64,000 nucleotides of DNA from Streptomyces diastatochromogenes (GTDB taxonomy: Bacteria; Actinomycetota; Actinomycetes; Streptomycetales; Streptomycetaceae), in assembly GCF_002242805.1 (NCBI RefSeq), contig NZ_MCGQ01000026.1:62001-126000 (forward strand), written 5' to 3'. The notes beneath the pieces were generated by a model. That model saw only the letters and a list, made by a program, of their open reading frames with translations, was not told the origin of the DNA and did no database searches. Shown here in pieces: positions 1 to 7,287 of this stretch (its first letter is position 1; the number at the start of each line of letters is the position of its first letter). The position numbers were made by a program, and so were the translations under genes.

Positions 1-47
1 TCGTCGTGGACGGCGGCATCTTCCTCAACGCCGGCGTGGGCGCCTGA
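1..47 (+). CDS. C-terminus of an SDR-family oxidoreductase (partial)
   Basis: Only the last 14 codons are inside the window, ending in TGA at 45-47. The residues VVDGGIFLNAGVGA resemble the DGG-containing C-terminal strand of short-chain dehydrogenases/reductases. The catalytic and cofactor regions lie outside the window, so the family call rests on this short tail alone. A strong hairpin follows 22 bases downstream, consistent with the end of a transcript. Confidence 0.45.
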   Translation, partial: VVDGGIFLNAGVGA

Positions 48-69
48 CCGGCTCTGCCGACCCGTCTCG

Positions 70-104
70 TTCGGGCGCCGTTTCCCAGCGGAACGGCGCC
101 CGAA
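70..104 (+). terminator. Hairpin terminator after the SDR gene
   Basis: A perfect 13-bp inverted repeat (TTCGGGCGCCGTT at 70-82, its complement at 92-104) closes a 9-nt loop. There is no T-tract, which is usual for Streptomyces terminators. It sits between the SDR tail and the next gene on the same strand. Confidence 0.7.
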
Positions 105-130
105 ACGCTTCACACGGTCCGCACAGCGCG

Positions 131-146
131 ATGACAACGTCGTCAT
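131..146. promoter_or_regulatory. Imperfect 16-bp palindrome upstream of the binding-protein gene
   Basis: ATGACAACGTCGTCAT pairs at 7 of 8 positions. It lies in the 145-bp gap between the terminator at 70-104 and the lipoprotein gene, where an operator would be expected. The binding protein is unknown. Confidence 0.35.
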
Positions 147-248
147 AACACAATCGATCAAGAACGCCCGCCCCGGGGGTGGTTCAGAGCCCCGGACGCT
201 GCGGTATGGTCTGCCGACCCTTGGTATGGCAGATCGAGGAGCGTGCGC

Positions 249-1826
249 GTGTTCAACCGGAACCGATTCCTGCGGAGAGTCGCGGCGATCGCGTCCATAT
301 CCCTGGTGGCGGGCTGCAGCCTGCTGTCCGACGGCGATCCCGGCAGCAAGGGACCCATCGTCGTGGGTACCACCAGCGCCCCCAGCACGCTGGACCCGGC
401 CGGTGCCTGGGACGGTTCCTGGGAGCTGTACCGGAACATCTTCCAGACGCTTCTCGCCTACCCGAACGGTGCCACGACCCCGCAGCCCGACGCCGCCGAG
501 AGCTGCTCCTTCACCGACTCCGGCAGCCGCACCTACCGCTGCAAGCTGCGCGCGGGCATGAAGTTCGCCGACGGCGACCCGCTGGACGCCAAGGCCGTCC
601 AGCACTCCATCGACCGCATCCGCACCATCAACGCCCCCGGCGGACCCGCCGGCCTGCTCGGCAGCCTGGACTCGGTGGACGCGGTCGGCGACCGCGAGGT
701 GGTCTTCCACCTCAACCAGCCCGACGCCACCTTCCCGTTCGTGCTGGCCACCCCGGCCATGTCCATCGTCGACCCCGACGACTACCCCGCGAACTCCCTG
801 CGCAAGGACACCAAGGTCTACGGCTCCGGGCCGTACCAGTTGCAGTCCTACGAGGAGGGCGAGAAGGCCGTCCTGGTCCGCAACGACCACTACGACGGCT
901 TCGCCAAGCGGCAGAACGACGAGGTGACCATCCGCTACTTCCAGGACTCGGCGAGCATGGTCAAGGCGCTGCGCGACAAGCAGATCGACGTCACCTACCG
1001 CGGTCTGGCCGCCGACGACATCATCGCCCTGCAGCGGCACGGCGACACCGACCTGCAGCTGGTGGACGGCACCGGCACCGACATCAGCTACCTGGTGTTC
1101 AACCCCAAGGACCCGTGGGCCAAGCAGCCCGCCGTCCGCAGGGCCATCGCCCAGGCCGTCGACCGGGGCGCCATCGCGCACAAGGTCTACAAGGACACCG
1201 TGGACCCGCTGTACTCCATGGTCCCCAAGGGCCTCACCGGCCACTCCACCGACTTCTTCGACGACTTCGGCGAGCCCAGCGTCTCCAAGGCCCGCAAGAT
1301 CCTCCTGGACGCGGGCATCACCCAGCGCGTCCCGCTCACCTTCTGGTACACCACCGACCGCTACGGCTCCGAGACGGCCCTGATGTTCCAGGAGCTGAAG
1401 CGGCAGCTGGAGGACTCCGGCCTGTTCACGATCACCCTCAAGAGCCGCCCCTGGAAGACCTATGTGGTCGGCTACCAGAAGGGCGAGTACCCGGTGTTCG
1501 GCCGCGGCTGGTTCCCGGACTTCCCCGATGCGGACAACTTCATCGCGCCGTTCGTCGGCGAGAAGAACGCGCTCGGCACCCCCTACGACTCCAAGCAGAT
1601 CACCTCGGTGCTGCTGCCCCGCTCGCGGGCCCAGGGCGACCGCGCCAAGGTGGTGAAGGACCTGGAGGCGGCCCAGCAGATCATGGAGAACGACGCCCGG
1701 CTGCTCCCGCTGTGGCAGGGGAGGCAGTTCGTGGCGGCCAACGACGACATCTCGGGCGGCGAGCAGGCCCTCGACCCGTCGACGATCATGATGATGTGGG
1801 AGCTGCACCGCAAGACCAGCTGGTGA
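249..1826 (+). CDS. ABC transporter substrate-binding lipoprotein, peptide (SBP_bac_5) family
   Basis: The product is 525 aa, a normal length for OppA/DppA-type binding proteins that capture oligopeptides outside the membrane. A basic signal peptide leads into a lipobox (LVAGC), so the mature protein should be lipid-anchored. The body shows the family pattern after the signal: a GTTSAPSTLDPA stretch near the mature start, then the two-lobe fold with conserved RRAIAQAVDR. The GTG at 249 is chosen over the GTG at 243 because GAGGA at 236-240 then lies 8 nt upstream. No permease or ATPase genes are adjacent, so it is an orphan or works with a distant system. Substrate unknown. Confidence 0.85.
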   Translation: MFNRNRFLRRVAAIASISLVAGCSLLSDGDPGSKGPIVVGTTSAPSTLDPAGAWDGSWELYRNIFQTLLAYPNGATTPQPDAAESCSFTDSGSRTYRCKLRAGMKFADGDPLDAKAVQHSIDRIRTINAPGGPAGLLGSLDSVDAVGDREVVFHLNQPDATFPFVLATPAMSIVDPDDYPANSLRKDTKVYGSGPYQLQSYEEGEKAVLVRNDHYDGFAKRQNDEVTIRYFQDSASMVKALRDKQIDVTYRGLAADDIIALQRHGDTDLQLVDGTGTDISYLVFNPKDPWAKQPAVRRAIAQAVDRGAIAHKVYKDTVDPLYSMVPKGLTGHSTDFFDDFGEPSVSKARKILLDAGITQRVPLTFWYTTDRYGSETALMFQELKRQLEDSGLFTITLKSRPWKTYVVGYQKGEYPVFGRGWFPDFPDADNFIAPFVGEKNALGTPYDSKQITSVLLPRSRAQGDRAKVVKDLEAAQQIMENDARLLPLWQGRQFVAANDDISGGEQALDPSTIMMMWELHRKTSW

Positions 1827-1845
1827 TTCCGGCGTGCGGCACCGG

Positions 1846-1868
1846 TTGTCAGTGGTCGCCTGTAGGTT
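1846..1868 (+). promoter_or_regulatory. RecA-independent DNA-damage (RecA-NDp type) promoter of ung
   Basis: TTGTCAGTG (1846-1854), an 8-nt spacer, then TAGGTT (1863-1868) matches the published actinobacterial motif tTGTCRgtg-N8-TAnnnT for LexA/RecA-independent damage induction. Transcription would begin near 1875, about 35 nt before the chosen GTG of the uracil-DNA glycosylase gene. Confidence 0.75.
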
Positions 1869-1908
1869 CTGAGATCTGCAAGTGACCGCACATCGTGAGG
1901 ACGTTGAC

Positions 1909-2592
1909 GTGACCGACACCGCCATGCTGCCCGAGTCCTGGCGCGGGGTTCTGGGCGACGAGTTGCAGCAGCCCTACTTCAAGGAGCTGACCGAGTTCGT
2001 CGAGGAGGAGCGGGCGAACGGCCCCGTCTACCCGCCGCGCGAGGAGGTCTTCGCCGCGCTGGAGGCGACGCCGTACGAGAAGGTCAAGGTCCTCGTCCTC
2101 GGCCAGGACCCGTACCACGGCGAGGGCCAGGGCCATGGCCTGTGCTTCTCCGTCCGCCCGGGAGTGAAGACCCCGCCCTCCCTCCGGAACATCTACAAGG
2201 AGATGCACGAGGAGCTGGGCCTGCCCGTCCCCGACAACGGCTATCTGATGCCGTGGGCCGAGCAGGGCGTGCTGCTGCTCAACGCGGTGCTCACCGTCCG
2301 GGCCGGCGAGGCCAACTCGCACAAGGGCAAGGGCTGGGAGAAGTTCACCGACGCCGTCATCCGCGCGGTCGCCTCCCGGCCCGACCCGGCGGTCTTCGTA
2401 CTGTGGGGCAACTACGCGCAGAAGAAGCTCCCGCTGATCGACGCGAGCCGGCACGTCGTGGTCAAGGGCGCGCACCCCTCGCCGCTGTCCGCGAAGAAGT
2501 TCTTCGGCTCCCGCCCGTTCACGCAGATCAACGAGGCGATCGCCGCGCAGGGCCACGAGGCGATCGACTGGCGGGTCCCGAATCTGGGCTGA
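1909..2592 (+). CDS. ung: Uracil-DNA glycosylase, family 1
   Basis: The 227-aa enzyme excises uracil from DNA and starts base-excision repair of deaminated cytosine or misincorporated dUMP. The water-activating motif GQDPYHG (near residue 65), the uracil-pocket LLLN (GVLLLNAVLTV) and the minor-groove loop HPSPLS near the C-terminus are intact, and the length is normal. The GTG at 1909 is chosen because GAGG at 1897-1900 sits 8 nt upstream. An in-frame GTG at 1882 has no such site. The gene stands alone behind a RecA-NDp-type promoter, so it is probably induced by DNA damage independently of LexA. Confidence 0.95.
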   Translation: MTDTAMLPESWRGVLGDELQQPYFKELTEFVEEERANGPVYPPREEVFAALEATPYEKVKVLVLGQDPYHGEGQGHGLCFSVRPGVKTPPSLRNIYKEMHEELGLPVPDNGYLMPWAEQGVLLLNAVLTVRAGEANSHKGKGWEKFTDAVIRAVASRPDPAVFVLWGNYAQKKLPLIDASRHVVVKGAHPSPLSAKKFFGSRPFTQINEAIAAQGHEAIDWRVPNLG

Positions 2593-2651
2593 CGGGTGCG
2601 TGGGGCACGACTGCCCGCGGCCGCGGTACGACTCAGCCCGCGGCCGCTCAG

Positions 2652-2733
2652 TTCCCCGAGGGGCGCGGGCCGCATCCCCGTGCGGCTCCGCCGCGGGGCG
2701 CGACCAGCCCACCACGCCCCCGCGGCCGACCAC
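2652..2733. repeat. Dispersed GC-rich intergenic element, copy A
   Basis: Between ung and the next gene lies an imperfectly palindromic element containing GAGGGGCGCGGG, GCGGCTCCGCCGC and GGGCGCGACCAGCC. Related copies occur in opposite orientation at 22790-22867 and in shorter form at 48830-48885. I recognise this as the kind of non-coding repeat scattered at gene ends in Streptomyces chromosomes. It may act as a terminator or RNA hairpin. Confidence 0.6.
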
Positions 2734-2827
2734 CGGTCCACAGTGCAACGGCGCCGCCTGACCAGCAATCCTCGTGGGGCCGGTTAGCGTCGGGAGCGGA
2801 CACACCGACGACGGCCCGGAGGGCACC

Positions 2828-3349
2828 GTGGCGGAGCGACAGGAGCAGGCGGCGCCGGATGCCGTGCTGACGCGGATCGGGCAGGTCGTGATGCTGCATC
2901 ACGGCGGCGACCGCGAGGAGGCCCGGCACCGCTTCCTCCAGCTGTGGGCGGAGGTCGGCGAGCACGGCGCCCCGCTGCACCGCTGCACCCTGGCCCACTA
3001 CCTGGCCGACACCCAGGACGACCCGTCCGACGAACTGGCCTGGGACCTCAGGGCGTTGTCGGCGGCCGAGGAGCTGGCGGACGGCCGGGGCGCCGGTGAC
3101 CCGCTGAGCGTCCGCGCCTTCTTCCCCTCGCTCCACCTCAACCTGGCCGCCGACTACGTCAAGCTGGGCCGCGCCGAGGCCGCCCGCAGCCATCTGCGCC
3201 GGGCCCGCCGCGCCGCCGGCTCCCTGACCGACGACGGCTACGGCGACGGCGTACGCGCGGCGATCAGCCGCCTGGAGCTGCGCCTGGGGGACGACGACTC
3301 CCCGGACGGCGACTCCTGGCGACCACCGCGACAGCGGCCCACACCCTAG
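2828..3349 (+). CDS. Conserved hypothetical protein, TPR-like helical
   Basis: The 173-aa soluble protein is Ala/Leu/Arg-rich and helical. The segment around HLNLAADYVKLGRAEAARSH looks like a tetratricopeptide-type helix pair, suggesting protein-protein contacts and no catalysis. The GTG at 2828 is preceded by GGAGGG at 2818-2823, which decides the start over an in-frame upstream codon at 2774. It stands alone on the plus strand downstream of ung, separated by a repeat element. I do not recognise a specific function. Confidence 0.65.
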   Translation: MAERQEQAAPDAVLTRIGQVVMLHHGGDREEARHRFLQLWAEVGEHGAPLHRCTLAHYLADTQDDPSDELAWDLRALSAAEELADGRGAGDPLSVRAFFPSLHLNLAADYVKLGRAEAARSHLRRARRAAGSLTDDGYGDGVRAAISRLELRLGDDDSPDGDSWRPPRQRPTP

Positions 3350-3373
3350 AGGCTGCATCTGCCTACGGCCGGC

Positions 3374-3853
3374 TCAATGGCCGTACGTCTGCTCGCAGAT
3401 CACCGCCTCGGGGCTGTCTCCGCGCCAGCCGCCGTACTGCTTGCCGAGAGCGCACACGTCCGGGGCCTTCGGGACCGGCTGTGACACGTCCGGGAGGTCG
3501 ACGCGCGGCTTGCGGGGGTGGTCCGGGTGGGGATGCGGGTGCGGCCGGGGGTGTGCGGGCGGGGCCGGTGGGCGGTGGGTGACCGGCGGTGCCGCCGACG
3601 CCCGGTGCGGGGCGGCGGACGGATGGGCGTGGTGCGGGTGCTTGGACGGGCCGACCATCGCCAGTGCCTCCCGCGCCGGTGCCTGCACCACCCGCGGCTC
3701 GGCACTGCCGTCCGGCCGGGGCGCGGTCGGCTGCGAGGGCGCGGTGTCCGGCGGGGGCCCGGGCGCCGCCGGGCTCGGTACGGTCACACATCCGGAGAGG
3801 GCCGAGACGGCCACGGTGACCAGGAGCGCTGCGGTGGTCGTCGTTCGATGCAC
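3374..3853 (-). CDS. His/Pro-rich putative lipoprotein
   Basis: The 159-aa product begins with a signal peptide ending in a lipobox (LSGC, Cys at about residue 22), so it should be exported and lipid-anchored. The middle is low-complexity Pro/His/Ala with HPHPHPHPDHP, which could bind divalent metals or span the cell wall. The C-terminal 30 residues (PDVCALGKQYGGWRGDSPEAVICEQTYGH) contain two Cys that could form a disulphide and look like the conserved part. The start is a GTG without a clear ribosome site. Function unknown. It converges with the preceding plus-strand gene. Confidence 0.6.
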   Translation of the reverse strand: MHRTTTTAALLVTVAVSALSGCVTVPSPAAPGPPPDTAPSQPTAPRPDGSAEPRVVQAPAREALAMVGPSKHPHHAHPSAAPHRASAAPPVTHRPPAPPAHPRPHPHPHPDHPRKPRVDLPDVSQPVPKAPDVCALGKQYGGWRGDSPEAVICEQTYGH

Positions 3854-3968
3854 CCGGGCAACTCTGGTGGGTCGGCCTCCGGATTGGCACCGCGCACCGG
3901 AGGTTGCGCCCCCCGCACGGGTGATCTCGTGCCCCGTACGGAGGGTTTCGGAGTGCCGAGGGTGACGT

Positions 3969-4481
3969 TCAGTCGCCGGTGGCGCCGTCGATCCGCTCGC
4001 GGACGAGGTCGGCGTGGCCGTTGTGCCGGGCGTACTCCTCGATCATGTGCGTGTAGATCCACCGGAGGCTGAACGGCTCATCGGTGAACCGGCTCTTCCC
4101 GTGGGAGAGGTCGTCGAGCGCGAAGCCGGCCGCGTTGCGCCGAGCCGTCTCGATCTCCGCCTGCCAGGTGCCGTGCGCCTCCTCCCAGGTGTCCGCCTCG
4201 GTGAGGTGGAACTCGCCGTCCCGGTCCTCCTCGGTGTAGTAGATCGGGCCGGGGTCGTCGCCCACCAGGACCTTGCGGAACCAGCCCCGCTCCACCTCGG
4301 CCATGTGCCGCACCAGGCCCAGGAGGGACAGCTCCGAGGGCGGTACGGACGCGGTCCGCAGCTGTGCGTCGGTCAGGCCCTCGCACTTCCAGGCCAGGGT
4401 CTGGCGGTGGTAGTCCAACCAGCCCTCCAGCATGGCGCGTTCACCGGCGTTCTGGGCGGGCTCCTGGCGTTCCGTCGTCAT
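3969..4481 (-). CDS. DinB/DUF664 family protein
   Basis: The 170-aa protein has the four-helix pattern of the DinB-like superfamily: LVRHMAEVERGWF in helix 2 and YTHMIEEYARHNGHADLVRERIDG near the C-terminus, with His residues placed as the usual metal ligands. Members include mycothiol-dependent enzymes, although many are uncharacterised. The start is set at the ATG giving MTTERQEP, where similarity to the family begins. The in-frame extension up to 4598 is Cys/Arg/Trp-rich and not protein-like. The neighbouring TetR gene is on the same strand upstream. A mycothiol role is only inference. Confidence 0.75.
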   Translation of the reverse strand: MTTERQEPAQNAGERAMLEGWLDYHRQTLAWKCEGLTDAQLRTASVPPSELSLLGLVRHMAEVERGWFRKVLVGDDPGPIYYTEEDRDGEFHLTEADTWEEAHGTWQAEIETARRNAAGFALDDLSHGKSRFTDEPFSLRWIYTHMIEEYARHNGHADLVRERIDGATGD

Positions 4482-4524
4482 GCCCGCATCCTCGCAACAC
4501 CGGGCGGGGTACCACCAGCGGGTT

Positions 4525-5115
4525 TCAGGTGCCCAGCATCCCGGCCAGCAGCTCCCGCAGTCCCTTGCGCACCTCCTCCAGGCTCGGCACCTCGGCACTG
4601 AAGGAACCGGCCGCGCACGAGAACATCAGCCCGTCCGCCCAGGCGACCAGCGACAGCACGTGCCGGGCCGGGTCGGTCGAGCCCACGGCGGTGAGCATCG
4701 CCGCCAACTGCTCCTTGAAGACGGCGCCGGTCGCGTCGTAGAAGGCGCGCAGCTCGGGGCGGCGGGTGGCCTCCAGGGCCAGCTCGTAGCGGGCGATCAG
4801 CAGCTCGCGGCCCCCGGTCACGGAGCGGTGCACCGCCAGGGCCAGTCCCTCGGCCAGCGCGTCGCGCCCGCCCCGCGGGTCCGGCATCTCCTCCAGCGCG
4901 AGCACCCGCGCCTCCCGCTCGGCGTGCCGCCGTACCGCGAGTTCCAGCAGCGCCTGCCGGGTGCGTGCCACGTTCGAGGTCGAGCCCTGCGGCAGCCCGG
5001 CCGCCTCGTCCACCGCCCGGTGCGTCAGGCCGCGCATCCCGCGCTCGGCGAGCAGGGCGAGGGCGGTGTCGGCCACGAGATCGGCGCGGGACGCGCTCGG
5101 GGTGCGTACGGACAT
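4525..5115 (-). CDS. TetR-family transcriptional regulator
   Basis: The 196-aa protein has an N-terminal helix-turn-helix (ALALLAERGMRGLTHRAVDEAAGLPQGSTSNV, about residues 17-50) and a C-terminal ligand domain. It is divergent from the FAD monooxygenase gene at 5190. The 74-bp gap holds two palindromes (5136-5175) that are the likely operators. By analogy with similar pairs it would repress itself and the monooxygenase until an aromatic or polyketide-like ligand binds. Ligand unknown. Confidence 0.85.
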   Translation of the reverse strand: MSVRTPSASRADLVADTALALLAERGMRGLTHRAVDEAAGLPQGSTSNVARTRQALLELAVRRHAEREARVLALEEMPDPRGGRDALAEGLALAVHRSVTGGRELLIARYELALEATRRPELRAFYDATGAVFKEQLAAMLTAVGSTDPARHVLSLVAWADGLMFSCAAGSFSAEVPSLEEVRKGLRELLAGMLGT

Positions 5116-5135
5116 GAGCCGACCCTACCCGTCTC

Positions 5136-5175
5136 ACTACGGCTGTAGTAAAGTTGCGCTCACTACATCTGTAGT
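5136..5175. promoter_or_regulatory. Paired operator palindromes between TetR and monooxygenase genes
   Basis: ACTAC-N4-GTAGT (5136-5149) and ACTACA-N2-TGTAGT (5162-5175) have the same half-sites, with centres 26 bp apart. Both share the outer ACTAC/GTAGT arms. Their position in the divergent promoter region makes them likely TetR sites. A strong ribosome site (AGGAGG) follows before the ATG at 5190. Confidence 0.7.
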
Positions 5176-5189
5176 CTTCAGGAGGAGCC

Positions 5190-6365
5190 ATGGCACAGCC
5201 GGCCCGCGCGATCGTCATCGGCGGCGGAATCGGAGGCCTGACCGCGGCCGCGGCCCTGCACCGGCGGGGCTGGGAGGTCACCGTGCTGGAGCGGGCCCGC
5301 TCGCTGGAGCCGGTGGGCGCGGCCATCTCGCTCGCCCCGAACGCCCTGCGCGCCCTGGACGTCATCGGCATCGGCGACGAGATCCGCGACCTGGCCAACT
5401 GGCAGGGCGACGGAGGCCTGCGCACCCCGGGCGGCCGGTGGCTGTCCCGCTCCAGCGCCGAGGCCGCCGCCGCCCGCTTCGGCGGCCCGCTGGTCCTGCT
5501 GCCCCGCACCACCCTCGTCGCCCGCCTCGCCGCCCTGCTCCCGCCCGGCACCGTCCGCACGGCCGCCACCGCGACCCTCGCCGACCCGGGGGACACGGCC
5601 CGCCCGGCCCGGGTGAGCGCCGGCGGCGAGGAACTGGAGGCCGACCTGGTGGTCGGCGCGGACGGCATCAACTCCCGCGTCCGCAGTGCGCTGTTCCCCG
5701 CCCACCCGGGGCCGGTGTACGCCGGGTTCACCACCTGGCGGGTGCTGATCCCGGTGCCCGGCGCCGAGTTCGCCTCGCACGAGACCTGGGGCCGGGGTCG
5801 CATCTGGGGCACCCACCCGCTCAAGGACGGCCGGGTCTACGCCTACGCGGCCGCCATGACCCCCGCCGGGGAGCGGGCTCCCGACGACGAGAAGGCCGAA
5901 CTCGTGCGCCGGTTCGGGGACTGGCACGACCCGATCCCCGCCGTCATCGCCGCCGCCCGGCCCGAGGACGTCCTGCGCCACGACGTCCACCACATCGCCC
6001 GGCCCCTGCCCGCCTACCACCGGGGCCGCACCGTCCTCCTCGGCGACGCCGCCCACGCCATGCCGCCGACGCTCGGCCAGGGCGGCAACCAGGCGATCGA
6101 GGACGCGATCGTCCTCGCCCACAGTGCCGACGACCTCGCCGCCTACACAGCCGCCCGCCTCCCGCGTACGACAGCGATCGGGCGCCAGGCCGTCAAGGTC
6201 GCCCGCCTCAACATGGCGCGAGGCCGTGCCGTCGTCGCCGTACGCGACACCGCGATCGCCGCCCTGTCGAAGGCAGGTCCCGCGCTGTTCCTGCGGAGCT
6301 TCGACGGCATCGCCGACTGGCGGCCCCCGTATGCTTCCGAGCAGGCACACGCGGACAGGCGGTAG
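5190..6365 (+). CDS. FAD-dependent monooxygenase (group A aromatic hydroxylase)
   Basis: This 391-aa flavoprotein would hydroxylate an aromatic or polyketide substrate using NAD(P)H and O2. The N-terminal dinucleotide fold (GGGIGGLTAAAAL, residues about 8-20), the mid DG motif (VGADGINS) and the FAD-ribityl motif (GDAAHAMPPTLGQGGNQAIED) are all present. An AGGAGG ribosome site 7 nt before the ATG supports the start. It is divergent from the TetR gene and is probably its target. Ten bases after its stop begins a Gfo/Idh oxidoreductase that may be cotranscribed. Substrate unknown. Confidence 0.9.
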   Translation: MAQPARAIVIGGGIGGLTAAAALHRRGWEVTVLERARSLEPVGAAISLAPNALRALDVIGIGDEIRDLANWQGDGGLRTPGGRWLSRSSAEAAAARFGGPLVLLPRTTLVARLAALLPPGTVRTAATATLADPGDTARPARVSAGGEELEADLVVGADGINSRVRSALFPAHPGPVYAGFTTWRVLIPVPGAEFASHETWGRGRIWGTHPLKDGRVYAYAAAMTPAGERAPDDEKAELVRRFGDWHDPIPAVIAAARPEDVLRHDVHHIARPLPAYHRGRTVLLGDAAHAMPPTLGQGGNQAIEDAIVLAHSADDLAAYTAARLPRTTAIGRQAVKVARLNMARGRAVVAVRDTAIAALSKAGPALFLRSFDGIADWRPPYASEQAHADRR

Positions 6366-6375
6366 GGGAGCGCAC

Positions 6376-7287
6376 GTGAAGGTCGGCTGCATCGGTCTCG
6401 GGGACATCGCGCAGAAGGCGTACCTGCCGGTGCTGAGCACCCAGGCCGGGGTCGACCTCCACCTGCAGACCCGCACGCCCGACACCCTGACCCGGGTCGC
6501 GGACTCGCTCCACCTGCCCGAGGACCGGCGGCACACGACCCTCGACTCCCTGCTGGAGGCGGGCCTCGACGCGGCCTTCGTGCACGCGCCCACCGTCGCC
6601 CACCCGGAGATCGTCGCCCGGCTGCTGGAAGCGGGCGTACCCACGTACGTGGACAAGCCGCTCGCCTACGAACTCGCCGACTCCGAACGGCTGGTGGATC
6701 TCGCCGAGGAGCGCGGTGTCTCGCTCTTCGTCGGCTTCAACCGGCGCTACGCCCCCGCGTACGCGCAGTGCCAGGACCACCCGCGCGAGCTGATCCTCAT
6801 GCAGAAGAACCGGATCGGGCTGCCCGAGGAACCGCGCTCGATGATCCTGGACGACTTCATCCATGTCGTCGACACCCTGCGGTTCCTGGTGCCGGGCCCG
6901 GTCGACGACGTCACCGTCCGCGCCCGCACCGAGGGCGGGCTGCTCCACCACGTCGTGCTCCAGCTCGCCGGGGACGGCTTCACCGCGCTGGGCGTGATGA
7001 ACCGGCTCAGCGGCTCGGCCGAGGAGATCCTGGAGGTCTCCGGGCAGGACACCAAGCGCCAGGTGCTCAACCTCGCCGAGGTCGTCGACCACAAGGGACA
7101 GCCGACGGTGCGCCGGCGCGGCGACTGGGTTCCGGTGGCCCGGCAGCGCGGCATCGAGCAGGCGGTCCTCGCGTTCCTGGAGGCGGTGCGCGCGGGCCGG
7201 GTGCTCAGCGCCCGTGACGCACTGGCGACCCATGAGCTGTGCGAGCGGGTCGTACGAGCGGTTCTCGACCCGTCCGGCGCTGCCTGA
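6376..7287 (+). CDS. Gfo/Idh/MocA-family oxidoreductase
   Basis: The 303-aa protein has a Rossmann nucleotide fold at the N-terminus (VGCIGLGDIAQKAYLPVL) and the family signature VDKPLAY near residue 95, with the C-terminal alpha/beta domain after that. Members oxidise or reduce sugars, inositols or related compounds with NAD(P). The GTG at 6376 is 10 bases after the monooxygenase stop with GGGGAG upstream. Its last 83 bases overlap, tail to tail, the 3' end of lnt on the other strand. Confidence 0.85.
   Translation: MKVGCIGLGDIAQKAYLPVLSTQAGVDLHLQTRTPDTLTRVADSLHLPEDRRHTTLDSLLEAGLDAAFVHAPTVAHPEIVARLLEAGVPTYVDKPLAYELADSERLVDLAEERGVSLFVGFNRRYAPAYAQCQDHPRELILMQKNRIGLPEEPRSMILDDFIHVVDTLRFLVPGPVDDVTVRARTEGGLLHHVVLQLAGDGFTALGVMNRLSGSAEEILEVSGQDTKRQVLNLAEVVDHKGQPTVRRRGDWVPVARQRGIEQAVLAFLEAVRAGRVLSARDALATHELCERVVRAVLDPSGAA

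Noticed and set aside
3441..3965. Plus-strand frame of 174 codons over the His/Pro-rich gene
   Set aside because: It mirrors the low-complexity Pro/His gene on the other strand, has Gly/Arg/Cys/Trp composition typical of shadow frames, and lacks any recognisable domain. The minus strand has a lipobox.
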